Positions 6,069 to 13,022 of a stretch of 13,043 bases of DNA are shown here, in pieces. The stretch's first letter is position 1; each line of letters begins with the position of its first letter. The DNA lies in assembly GCA_016203345.1 (NCBI GenBank), contig JACQMZ010000033.1, positions 1 through 13,043 of the forward strand, read 5' to 3'. The notes under the pieces were generated by a model, which was given only the letters and a program-made list of their open reading frames with translations, did not search any database and was not told where the DNA came from. A program made the translations under genes and the position numbers. This stretch comes from Candidatus Woesearchaeota archaeon. GTDB taxonomy: Archaea > Nanobdellota > Nanobdellia > Woesearchaeales > ARS49.

Positions 6069-7595
6069 GTGATTCCCCGCATTTACAGTGAGGAGATAGA
6101 GACAGCCACATTTACTTCTGAGGATAGTGATAGAAATAAGGTGTTGTTGGGAATTATGGCTGAGTTGTGCGATCGCTCTCCAGTGCTGCATAGGGCGAGT
6201 TCTGGGAATAGATTCTGCACGTATTTCGCGAATGGTTCGTGCGCGTATATTGACAGGTCGGCGTATGTCGAGTATTGTTTGCCTGAGTGCAATAGTGTTG
6301 CGGGCTTTGTGGCGCATGACCGTGCGGGGATGCTACGGTTGGAAGATGCGGTTTCTGCGACTGAGGAACGCATGCGTACTCAGGGTGCCCTTTCTCCTGC
6401 CGGTCGGGTGTTCATGCTGAAGAATAATGTGGCGTTCATGCTGAAGAGTAATGTGGCGTTGTCTACTGGAAGTATGCCTGAGGAAGTTGAGTCCACTTTT
6501 GGAACGCACGAGAATTATTCCGTCAATAGTGAAGAGTTGGGAGAGGCATTGCGCGTCAATATGGATGAAGTGAGGGGGTTGGCGAAATTTTATCACTTTT
6601 CGTTTGACACTGCAAATCCATTGGGGTATGTGGCGATGTTGTTGGTGCCGTTTTTGGTGTCGCGCCAGATCCTGTGTGGGGCAGGATCGGTTGTTTCTCG
6701 TCAGGGAAAATCGCACTATCAGATGTCTCAGCGTTCCCGGTGGATGCAGTCAGATATTGGGGACCAAACAGTCAATAACAGGAGTATTGTAAATTTGCGT
6801 AATGAACCGCACGCGGCACACTATTTGCGTTTGCACTTGATTTGCGGTGATGCTAACATGTGCCAGTATTCGAATTGGCTGAAAATGGGGACAACAGGGT
6901 GGGTGGTGAGGATGATTGAGGAGAATTTCCTGCCGCCGTGGTTTTTTCAGATTGGTGAAGCGCTTCCGGTGTTGCACATGATTTCTGAGGATGTTGGGCT
7001 AAAAGAAAAGTTTCCTGTGCATTACAAGCAAGGCGAACATCATTTTTCTGCGATTGACATGCAACAGTGTTTTCTTGATCGCGCTGTGGAACTGAAGGAC
7101 AAGAACGGTGCTTCCCCTGAGGAGCAGTTTACGTTGAACGTGTGGCAGGAAACGTTGGATTTGCTGCGTTCTGATCCGCAGAAGCTTGTGGGCAGGATTG
7201 ACTGGATTACCAAGCAAAAGTTGTTGGAGGAGTATATGCAGAGATCCGGCTTGACTCTTGAGCACCCTCGAGTGCAGGCGCTTGATCAGAAGTATCATTT
7301 GTTGAGTCAAAAGGACGGCGCGTTTTATAGGTGGGAAGCCAAGAATCCGTCGTGGAAAGTGGTGAGTGATGATGCTGTTGTGCAGGCAAGGACTGTTCCG
7401 CCGCGCACGCGTGCTGAGGCGCGCACGCGGCTTGCGGTCCAGATTCACAAGTCTAAAGGTGTTGTGTCTGGCATGGACTGGGATAAGGTCAGTACGGATG
7501 AGGGAACGCAAGTGTTTGCCCTTCCTGACCCATTTGATCCTGACCCATATCCGTCTGATGGTGTCGAGCACATTGTGGAGAGGGATAACTCATGA
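6069..7595 (+). CDS. pafA: PafA-like Pup ligase, divergent
   Basis: PafA uses ATP to join the C-terminal Glu of Pup to substrate lysines. This 508-aa protein has the carboxylate-amine ligase fold signature in PafA order: Glu9 and Glu11 at the N-terminus (the positions of the PafA Glu-x-Glu), catalytic-type Asp62 in AYIDRSAYVEY, the HENY motif at 147-150, SQRS at 220-223, NLRNEPHA at 242-249, RLHLICGDANM at 254-264 and the C-terminal LEHPRVQALDQKYH block. Only about 50 residues separate Glu11 from Asp62, so no Dop loop, which argues for ligase over depupylase. Oddities: the Mycobacterium HPEY is YVEY, RDEPHADAEKY has become RNEPHAAHY, and a tandem duplication interrupts the KNN loop. The GTG at 6069 is the only start, since a stop lies just upstream. 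Its stop overlaps mpa by 4 nt. Confidence 0.86.
   Translation: MIPRIYSEEIETATFTSEDSDRNKVLLGIMAELCDRSPVLHRASSGNRFCTYFANGSCAYIDRSAYVEYCLPECNSVAGFVAHDRAGMLRLEDAVSATEERMRTQGALSPAGRVFMLKNNVAFMLKSNVALSTGSMPEEVESTFGTHENYSVNSEELGEALRVNMDEVRGLAKFYHFSFDTANPLGYVAMLLVPFLVSRQILCGAGSVVSRQGKSHYQMSQRSRWMQSDIGDQTVNNRSIVNLRNEPHAAHYLRLHLICGDANMCQYSNWLKMGTTGWVVRMIEENFLPPWFFQIGEALPVLHMISEDVGLKEKFPVHYKQGEHHFSAIDMQQCFLDRAVELKDKNGASPEEQFTLNVWQETLDLLRSDPQKLVGRIDWITKQKLLEEYMQRSGLTLEHPRVQALDQKYHLLSQKDGAFYRWEAKNPSWKVVSDDAVVQARTVPPRTRAEARTRLAVQIHKSKGVVSGMDWDKVSTDEGTQVFALPDPFDPDPYPSDGVEHIVERDNS
6410..6457 (+). repeat. 24-bp tandem duplication inside pafA
   Basis: Two back-to-back 24-nt units (6410-6433 and 6434-6457) differ at one base and encode FMLKNNVA-FMLKSNVA. 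They fall at the conserved Lys-Asn-Asn strand next to the nucleotide site. Near-identity suggests a recent event or an assembly slip. Confidence 0.9.
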
Positions 7596-9508
7596 GCGAG
7601 CTTGAAGATCGTGTGAGTAAGTTAGAACGAGAGAATTTGCTTCTTCGTGGCGTGAGTCAGACGTTGAGGAAAAAGGCCGAAGAGTTTCAGAAGAAGGCTG
7701 AAGCCAGTCATGATTTGAATGAGAGGGCAAAGGAGAAACTGGAAGAATATAGAGACCAGTTGAAAGAACTATTGTCTCCTCCTTTATACCCTGCGTTGTT
7801 CATGGGCACGACGACGCCGATAGGTTCTGAGGACAAGAAGTACGTGATTCATCAGAATGGTTCGCGCGTGCTGGTGAATGCTTTGCCTGATCTTGACGTG
7901 GATGGCTTGGCGTCAAAGGGCGAGTTGGTTGTCGGCCAGACTGTGTACGTGAACAAAGTTGGCAATATTGTTGGGGTTGGGGAGTATCCGCGTGTTGGTC
8001 AGGTGGGTAGCGTGGATGAGTTGTTGCCAGATGGGACGGTTGTCGTAGAAACCTTGCATGACCAGAAGATGGTCATGGAGAGGGGCCAGAATGTTCCTCC
8101 TGAATTGAGAGTTGGGGACGCGGTGTTGTCTCATCAGGGGGTGTTGCTGTCGCGCGTTTCTGATTCCAAGCGGACGCGGGTGTTGGAGGTATTGCCAGCA
8201 GACAAGACGTTTGAGGAGATTGGGGCGCTGGATGACGTGAAGGAGAGCTTGATCAAGATTTTTGGGGATAGGTATTCTCATCCGGAGGTGTTGGTGCGTT
8301 ATAATCAGAAACTTCCGAAGGGGATCATGTTGCATGGACCGCCTGGTTGTGGGAAGACGACGATTGCGAAAGCGTTGATGAACTTGTTGAATTCGATGGT
8401 TGGGAGTCGTGTCAAGAACCATTATGACTTGCTTGTGTTGTATCGAAGAATTTGCGAGAATGACGCGGGCGCAATGGCAGAAACTGGCAGGTTGCGCGAT
8501 CAGTATCAGCACATTTGGAAAGATCCAGAGCCGCGTAAGTTTGTGGAGTGGTTGTTGACTGCACGGGGTATTAATCCTGCGCTTGCTGGCGAGGAAGAGA
8601 AGCGGCTGGAGCGGATTTTGTCGAAAAAGGATGCCACGTTGTGCGTGTACGCAAATGCACGGGCGACGTTGCAGCAAGCGGCTTGTTTGTACGCAGATCC
8701 AAGTAAAGCGCACCAGAAATGGCTTGGGGAAAGTGAGAAGTTCATTCGCGATATGTTTGCTGAGGGGCGTTTGTTTGCAAAGGAGTATGGCTTGGCTGCG
8801 GTGATTCTGGATGAGCCAGAAGCAATTTTTCGCGTTCGCGGGACTGGCATTTCGACGGAAATTGGTGATAGTTTGGTCGGCACTTTTTGTCGGGAACTTG
8901 ATGGGGTTGTGGCAAATGGCAATTTGATGTTTATCCTGTTGACGAACAGGTGTGACATGATGGATCCGGCAGTATTGCGCAGGGGCCGTATTGATCGGAA
9001 GTTTCACGTGCGCCGGCCTCAGACTTCTGACGAGGTGCGGAGGATTTTCAACGTGTATTTGAACGCTTCATTGCCGTTGGATGCTTCCGAAGTTACAAAG
9101 TATGGGTCTGTGGAGAATGCCTGTGCGGCGTTTGTGGATAGTGCAGTGTCTGAGCTGATGAGCGACAGGTACACTGTTGCCGAGTTTACGATGGATACTG
9201 GTATGCGCAAGCCGGTGTATTTTCGCGACATTCTGTCAGGGGCGTTGATTGAAGCAGTAGTACAGCAGGCAAAGGACAATGCCATTGATCGCGAAATCGC
9301 GGTGAAGAAGGGTGTGGGAACAGATGGTCGTGCGTTGTGCGGTGAGGACGTAGTGCAGGCCGTGCGTCAGGTGTATGAGGAGGAAAAGTTTGTGCCCAAG
9401 GGTGTTGATTTGGAGGAGTGGAGCAAGACGTTTGGAGGGTTTGAGGACGCACGTCCTGTGCGGATTAGTCGTCCTGGGCGGGAGCAAAAGCTGAAGGAGT
9501 ATTTGTGA
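7592..9508 (+). CDS. mpa: Proteasomal AAA ATPase, Mpa/ARC type
   Basis: A 638-aa ring ATPase that captures pupylated proteins and threads them into the proteasome. Residues 1-62 form a coiled coil, the Pup receptor in Mpa. Two OB-like beta domains fill about 65-200. The AAA module follows: Walker A GPPGCGKT at 249-256, pore loop Trp377-Leu378-Gly379 before ESE, Walker B VILDE at 404-408, sensor-1 Asn452, and Arg463/Arg466 as likely arginine fingers. Walker A Lys to Walker B Asp is 152 residues, against about 72 in Mycobacterium Mpa, so an insert of about 80 residues sits at roughly 270-360. The C-terminus is Glu-Tyr-Leu with the penultimate Tyr used for docking on alpha rings. The archaeal proteasomal ATPase PAN lacks this twin-OB arrangement. 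It overlaps pafA by 4 nt and dop by 1 nt. Confidence 0.92.
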   Translation: MSELEDRVSKLERENLLLRGVSQTLRKKAEEFQKKAEASHDLNERAKEKLEEYRDQLKELLSPPLYPALFMGTTTPIGSEDKKYVIHQNGSRVLVNALPDLDVDGLASKGELVVGQTVYVNKVGNIVGVGEYPRVGQVGSVDELLPDGTVVVETLHDQKMVMERGQNVPPELRVGDAVLSHQGVLLSRVSDSKRTRVLEVLPADKTFEEIGALDDVKESLIKIFGDRYSHPEVLVRYNQKLPKGIMLHGPPGCGKTTIAKALMNLLNSMVGSRVKNHYDLLVLYRRICENDAGAMAETGRLRDQYQHIWKDPEPRKFVEWLLTARGINPALAGEEEKRLERILSKKDATLCVYANARATLQQAACLYADPSKAHQKWLGESEKFIRDMFAEGRLFAKEYGLAAVILDEPEAIFRVRGTGISTEIGDSLVGTFCRELDGVVANGNLMFILLTNRCDMMDPAVLRRGRIDRKFHVRRPQTSDEVRRIFNVYLNASLPLDASEVTKYGSVENACAAFVDSAVSELMSDRYTVAEFTMDTGMRKPVYFRDILSGALIEAVVQQAKDNAIDREIAVKKGVGTDGRALCGEDVVQAVRQVYEEEKFVPKGVDLEEWSKTFGGFEDARPVRISRPGREQKLKEYL

Positions 9509-11052
9509 TGGCAATTCCAAAAATTATGGGTACAGAAACAGAGTATGGGCTTCAGTTATTTCACCCGCGGGAAGCGCCGTTCCATTACCCGTCTGAGTTA
9601 GCCTCCATCGTTGTGGATTATGTTGCAAAGACTGCAGGCGGGCAGTTCGTGCAATGGGCGTATGAATTTGAGAATCAGCAGGATTTGCTTCGCGACTTTG
9701 CAGGTGTCACGAACAGCCATGCTCACCGGCCGCTTCGCGAGTTGCCTCCTGTGCGGCGCCCGTGGCCCAGCGACGACTTTATTTCTGCAGTGCGGCAGGA
9801 CCACAGGAGGGATGTGTTGTTGCCTAATGGCGCGCGGGCGTATCCTGATCATGCGCATCCAGAGTACTCTACTCCTGAATGTATGACAGTACATGAGCTG
9901 ATCGCGCAGGAAAAGGCAGGAGAGCGCATTATGGAACTGGCGCGCAAGGAGATGATGCGCGTGTACAAGGAAGCGTTTGTCGACTGTGCTGACGATTTGG
10001 AGTTGTTGTTGTACAAGATGAATGTTGACAGTTTTGGCAATAGTTTTGGCGCTCACGAGAATTATTTTGTGGACAGAAAGGCGCAGAGTCCATTGCAGTT
10101 GATGCATGAGCTGGTGCCGCACTTGGTGACGCGCATTATTTATTGTGGGTCAGGAGACATCAAAGGGGATCATTTTGAGATTTCTCAGCGCGCGTGTCAT
10201 TTCAGTGAGTTGCACGGGCTTCAGACGACGCATGACAGGCCTGTGTTTAACACGCGTGACGAGCCGCATGCAGATGCTGAAAAGTACATTCGTTTGCACG
10301 TGATTTGTGGTGATGCGAACATGTCTGAAGTGAGCTTGTTGATGAAGATGGGATTCACGCGTCTTGTGCTTGAGTTGATTGAAGATCGTGTGCTGGACGT
10401 GAATAAAGTGGCGCTTCAGGATCCTGTCAGCGCGTTTCACGAGATATCACAGGACTTGGAGCTCTCCTGCCTGTATAGAATGGCAGATGATAGACAGTTG
10501 ACCGCGATCAATATTCAAGAACTGTACTTGGACGCGGCTCAAAAACATTTTGGCAGCGATGGTACTGATGAGCAGAAGATGTATGTGCGCGAGTGGGAGC
10601 GCGCGCTTGACTTGTTGAAGAATGATCGCGGGAAATTGACAAGGGATGTAGACTGGTTGTTGAAATATGACTTGTTGGACAAGTACAGGGCGCGTCATCA
10701 TTGTCCGTGGGATGCCCAGCCAATGCGATTGCTGGCATTGAGGTATCACGACATTCAAGAGAGCGGGAATTATAATCGTCTGGTGTCAAAAGGAGTGCCA
10801 CGGCGGGTGGTGACCGAAGAGGATATTCAGCGCGCGATGATGTCGCCTCCTGAAGATACGCGAGCGTACGCTCGTGCAGGCATTGCAAAGAGATTCCCTC
10901 ATGCCATTCGCTGTGTGAATTGGGAAGGAGTTGTTGGCATGAATGGCGAGTCCTTGTTGTTTAATCCTCAAAATGGCACGAAAAAGCAGGTTGGTGCCAC
11001 CCTTGACTCAGCGACTTCATTTTCACAACTCGTGAAAGAGGTGAGTTCATGA
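9508..11052 (+). CDS. dop: Dop, deamidase/depupylase of Pup
   Basis: Dop converts the C-terminal Gln of Pup to Glu and can strip Pup from substrates. The 514-aa protein begins IMGTETEYG (Glu10 and Glu12 bind Mg-ATP). Catalytic-type Asp114 lies in AYPDHAHPEYSTPEC, followed by KMNVDSFGNSFGAHENY at 170-186, SQR at 226-228, NTRDEPHADAEKY at 248-260, RLHVICGDANMSE at 262-274 and a C-terminal block close to the mycobacterial one (YNRLV, DTRAYARAG, GATLDSATSF). About 100 residues separate Glu12 from Asp114, with a WAYEFENQQDLLRD segment: this is the Dop loop that PafA lacks. All key residues are conserved. A GTG at 9505 is in frame, but the ATG at 9508 has AAGGAG at 9494-9499. The stop overlaps pup by 4 nt. 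Confidence 0.94.
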   Translation: MAIPKIMGTETEYGLQLFHPREAPFHYPSELASIVVDYVAKTAGGQFVQWAYEFENQQDLLRDFAGVTNSHAHRPLRELPPVRRPWPSDDFISAVRQDHRRDVLLPNGARAYPDHAHPEYSTPECMTVHELIAQEKAGERIMELARKEMMRVYKEAFVDCADDLELLLYKMNVDSFGNSFGAHENYFVDRKAQSPLQLMHELVPHLVTRIIYCGSGDIKGDHFEISQRACHFSELHGLQTTHDRPVFNTRDEPHADAEKYIRLHVICGDANMSEVSLLMKMGFTRLVLELIEDRVLDVNKVALQDPVSAFHEISQDLELSCLYRMADDRQLTAINIQELYLDAAQKHFGSDGTDEQKMYVREWERALDLLKNDRGKLTRDVDWLLKYDLLDKYRARHHCPWDAQPMRLLALRYHDIQESGNYNRLVSKGVPRRVVTEEDIQRAMMSPPEDTRAYARAGIAKRFPHAIRCVNWEGVVGMNGESLLFNPQNGTKKQVGATLDSATSFSQLVKEVSS

Positions 11053-11312
11053 CTAATATGAAAGAAGTGTATAGGCCGCAAGTGGTCTACGGAGCGGCTG
11101 AACAACAGCAACCCCCGAAGTACGGGCCTCAACAACAGCCACAACCTGCAGGCACTCAACCACAACCGGTAGGCACTCAGCCAGCTGATCAAGCAGTTGA
11201 GGATCATGCCGATGCATCTGATGGGATTGATGACGTGCTGGATGAGCTTGAAGAGGATGGCATCGAGTATGCTGAGCTGTTGGAGAAGAACAGACAGTCA
11301 GGAGGGCAGTGA
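11049..11312 (+). CDS. pup: Prokaryotic ubiquitin-like protein Pup, extended form
   Basis: Pup is an intrinsically disordered tag that is ligated through its C-terminus to lysines. This 87-aa protein ends Ser-Gly-Gly-Gln, so it needs Dop to turn Gln87 into Glu. The conserved C-terminal helix region is DGIDDVLDELEEDGIEYAELL (58-78), the part that binds the Mpa coiled coil. Actinobacterial Pups are about 60-70 residues; here residues 18-48 add a Pro/Gln-rich stretch with a tandem repeat. Lysines are only 5, 24 and 80. GAGGTGA at 11038-11044 precedes the ATG at 11049; an in-frame ATG at 11058 is less well placed. It overlaps dop by 4 nt and prcB by 1 nt, the same dop-pup-prcB-prcA order as in actinobacteria. 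Confidence 0.93.
   Translation: MTNMKEVYRPQVVYGAAEQQQPPKYGPQQQPQPAGTQPQPVGTQPADQAVEDHADASDGIDDVLDELEEDGIEYAELLEKNRQSGGQ
11139..11180 (+). repeat. 21-bp tandem repeat in pup
   Basis: Two adjacent 21-nt units (11139-11159, 11160-11180) match at 18 of 21 positions and encode PQPAGTQ and PQPVGTQ. They build part of the disordered N-terminal extension. Confidence 0.8.
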
Positions 11313-12022
11313 TGCAGGATTTTTTTAGTTATCTTTCTGCAAAGCGTCCTGACTTGTTGCCTTGTGGGGTGGGCCGCGATGTTGGAGAGGACTCGCTTCC
11401 GCACGGAACAACGGTGATTGGCGTGGTGTATGGTCAGGGAGTGCTTCTGGCAGGGGATCGATTGGCGACAAGCGGAGGCAAAAAAATGCGTTACCGCGCA
11501 GACAAGATCGAGCAAGTTGATTCGCAAAGTGCGATTGCATACGCCGGCACGCTGGCGACGTGTGTACAAATGGCGAAAATCATTCAGGTTTCTCAAGAAG
11601 TATTTAGAAAGTTGAACAAGCGGCTGTTGTCGCTCGCAGGCAAGGCGTCGTCGTTGTCACAGATGATCAGGAAAAATTTGCCTGCGGCGCTTGATGGGTT
11701 GGCGTTTGTGCCGGTGCTGGCAGGCTATAATGACGGTGGTGTGTTGTACTCTTTTGATATCGCGGGGCACGCGATGCGTTTCACGGATTATGCGCAATCA
11801 GGTAGTGGAGGCGGTGATGCTGCAGCGGTGCTGAAACAACAGTGGAGGCCAGAACTTGGTCGTGACGATGCTGTCGGGCTTGCGTTGAAAGCGTTAAAGA
11901 ATGCGGCTGATGAGGATTCTGCTACAGGCGGGTTGTCACATGATATTCCTTTGGTGTATTCCATAGACAAGAGTGGCGTGTCCAGGTTGGAAGATGAAGT
12001 TATCAGAGGCTTGGCGGAATGA
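11312..12022 (+). CDS. prcB: Proteasome beta subunit, bacterial PrcB type
   Basis: This is the proteolytic subunit of the 20S core. A propeptide of 32 residues ends His-Gly before Thr33, which becomes the catalytic Thr1 after self-cleavage. Relative to Thr1, Asp17 (LLAGDR) and Lys33 (RADK) fall at exact proteasome positions, and a SGSGGGDA loop and AADEDSATGG carry the later active-site residues. The long propeptide, HGTT cleavage site and DDSATGG-like motif are those of actinobacterial PrcB rather than of archaeal PsmB, whose propeptide is usually short. The mature chain is 204 residues. GGAGGG at 11301-11306 fits the ATG at 11312, which overlaps the pup stop (TGATG). An in-frame GTG at 11309 is less likely. 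It overlaps prcA by 4 nt. Confidence 0.95.
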   Translation: MQDFFSYLSAKRPDLLPCGVGRDVGEDSLPHGTTVIGVVYGQGVLLAGDRLATSGGKKMRYRADKIEQVDSQSAIAYAGTLATCVQMAKIIQVSQEVFRKLNKRLLSLAGKASSLSQMIRKNLPAALDGLAFVPVLAGYNDGGVLYSFDIAGHAMRFTDYAQSGSGGGDAAAVLKQQWRPELGRDDAVGLALKALKNAADEDSATGGLSHDIPLVYSIDKSGVSRLEDEVIRGLAE

Positions 12023-12804
12023 GTGACTTGGATTTTTTGGTTGACATTGACCGGCGTAGGGAGCGTCATGAGAATTATGCGCGCAAGCATGCTGAGTTGG
12101 GAAAGTACAGTATTGCGTTAGGATATGAACATGGCATAGTGGTTGTTGCGCATAATGCCCGGACTGGCGAGGGCATTGAGAAAGTGCGGGAAGTGCATCA
12201 CCACATTGCTGTTGTGGGTTCTGGTCGGCCGCATGACATGGAAGGTGCAACCGAGCATGCGATTCTGGATGCAGGTGTGACAGAGGTGCAGTACTCTGCG
12301 CAGGATGTTTTGGCGGCAGACACTGCGCATATTCTCGGCCGTTACGCTACGGCGCTTTTTGCTTCACCTGAGCCGATGGGCGGAATTTTACTCGTTGTGG
12401 GAATTGATGACTCAAAAAACATGATGTATCGCGTGACGTACGACGGTGAGGTTACCCCGTTTGAGAATTTTGCGAGTATTGGGGGGAAATTGTCAGACGG
12501 GGGGAGTAACTGGATCGAGGACCACTGCCGTTCAGGGTACACTCTGCGGCCTTTAAAGGACGCTATTTCGTTTGGTGTGGATTGTTTGTCGCGCGCGTAC
12601 GCTGAGCAGGAGCATGGCAGCTCACAGGCAATGTTTAAGTCTGTTCTGAAGAATGGCGAACACATTGAAGTGGTGGTTCTTGATCGTTCCATCAAAGGGG
12701 CAAACAAGTTTGCGCCCATCAGCACTTCGCGTTTGCGGCACGAATTTGCGCCGATGACGCATGACGAACTGAAAGCAGTGTTTGCGGCGTATGCGCGCGA
12801 TTGA
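12019..12804 (+). CDS. prcA: Proteasome alpha subunit, bacterial PrcA type
   Basis: The 261-aa non-catalytic subunit forms the outer rings and the gate of the 20S core. The N-terminal RRRERHENYARK...SIALGYEHGIVVVAHN region (about 12-46) follows the actinobacterial PrcA pattern. It lacks the YDxxxTxFSPxGRLxQVEYA signature that archaeal and eukaryotic alpha subunits carry. Lys55, in GIEKVREV, aligns with the pocket lysine that receives the ATPase C-terminus. RVTYDGEV at 137-144 and FASIGG at 150-155 match other family blocks. It is the last gene of the six. After the TGA the frame stays open for 32 more codons before a TAA at 12901-12903, which may be chance. Confidence 0.92.
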   Translation: MSDLDFLVDIDRRRERHENYARKHAELGKYSIALGYEHGIVVVAHNARTGEGIEKVREVHHHIAVVGSGRPHDMEGATEHAILDAGVTEVQYSAQDVLAADTAHILGRYATALFASPEPMGGILLVVGIDDSKNMMYRVTYDGEVTPFENFASIGGKLSDGGSNWIEDHCRSGYTLRPLKDAISFGVDCLSRAYAEQEHGSSQAMFKSVLKNGEHIEVVVLDRSIKGANKFAPISTSRLRHEFAPMTHDELKAVFAAYARD

Positions 12805-12820
12805 CAATTAAAACGAGATT

Positions 12821-12838
12821 TGGGCGTTGCAGTGCCCA
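12821..12838. terminator. Weak hairpin after prcA
   Basis: TGGGC at 12821-12825 pairs with GCCCA at 12834-12838 around an 8-nt loop. A short AAATTTT tract follows closely. The stem is only 5 bp, so a terminator role is tentative. Confidence 0.3.
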
Positions 12839-12904
12839 CGCAAATTTTGGATACCATATTCGAGCTTGTTAAAGAACAGGCAGAGGCAAAGACAAAACAC
12901 TAAA

Positions 12905-12948
12905 TCGTACGCACATTCTGTACCTGTTTAGCTCTCCTGTGGGTACGA
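12905..12948. repeat. Imperfect inverted repeat downstream of prcA
   Basis: TCGTACGCAC at 12905-12914 pairs with GTGGGTACGA at 12939-12948 at 9 of 10 positions, loop 24 nt. It abuts the next palindrome and may be part of a compound termination or processing structure. Confidence 0.5.
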
Positions 12949-12985
12949 ATTTTCTGAGTTCGCTAACGCTCACTCAAGAAAATTC
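12947..12985. repeat. Palindrome closing the Pup locus
   Basis: GAATTTTCT at 12947-12955 and AGAAAATTC at 12977-12985 are perfect arms. GAGT at 12956-12959 and ACTC at 12972-12975 extend the stem past one bulged base, around a centre containing CGCTAACGCTC. The plan (AATTTTC arm, GA step, GC-rich centre, GAAAATT arm) resembles the element at 5952-5997. Likely a terminator or dispersed palindrome. No gene is supported in 12805-13043. Confidence 0.6.
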
Positions 12986-13013
12986 ACATTATTTGATTGA
13001 GAATTAATGCGAT

Positions 13014-13022
13014 TTGCTATAA
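13014..13022 (+). promoter_or_regulatory. Possible TATA box of a downstream gene
   Basis: TTGCTATAA lies about 26 nt before the window edge, so a leaderless gene could begin just outside. This rests on the short motif alone. Confidence 0.25.

Noticed and set aside
6069..7595. The first ligase-like gene as a second Dop or a broken gene
   Set aside because: There is no Dop loop between Glu11 and Asp62, the frame is intact over 508 codons, and the conserved blocks run to the C-terminus, so a divergent PafA fits better.
7913..9007. 364-codon open frame on the minus strand inside mpa
   Set aside because: It is antisense to a gene with clear Walker, sensor and pore motifs, and its product is rich in His, Gln, Arg and Pro, as expected from a mirrored frame; no domain is visible.
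7592..9508. The ATPase as archaeal PAN or a Cdc48-type protein
   Set aside because: One AAA module, a long N-terminal coiled coil, two OB-like domains and a Tyr-Leu end, sitting among Pup genes, match Mpa/ARC.
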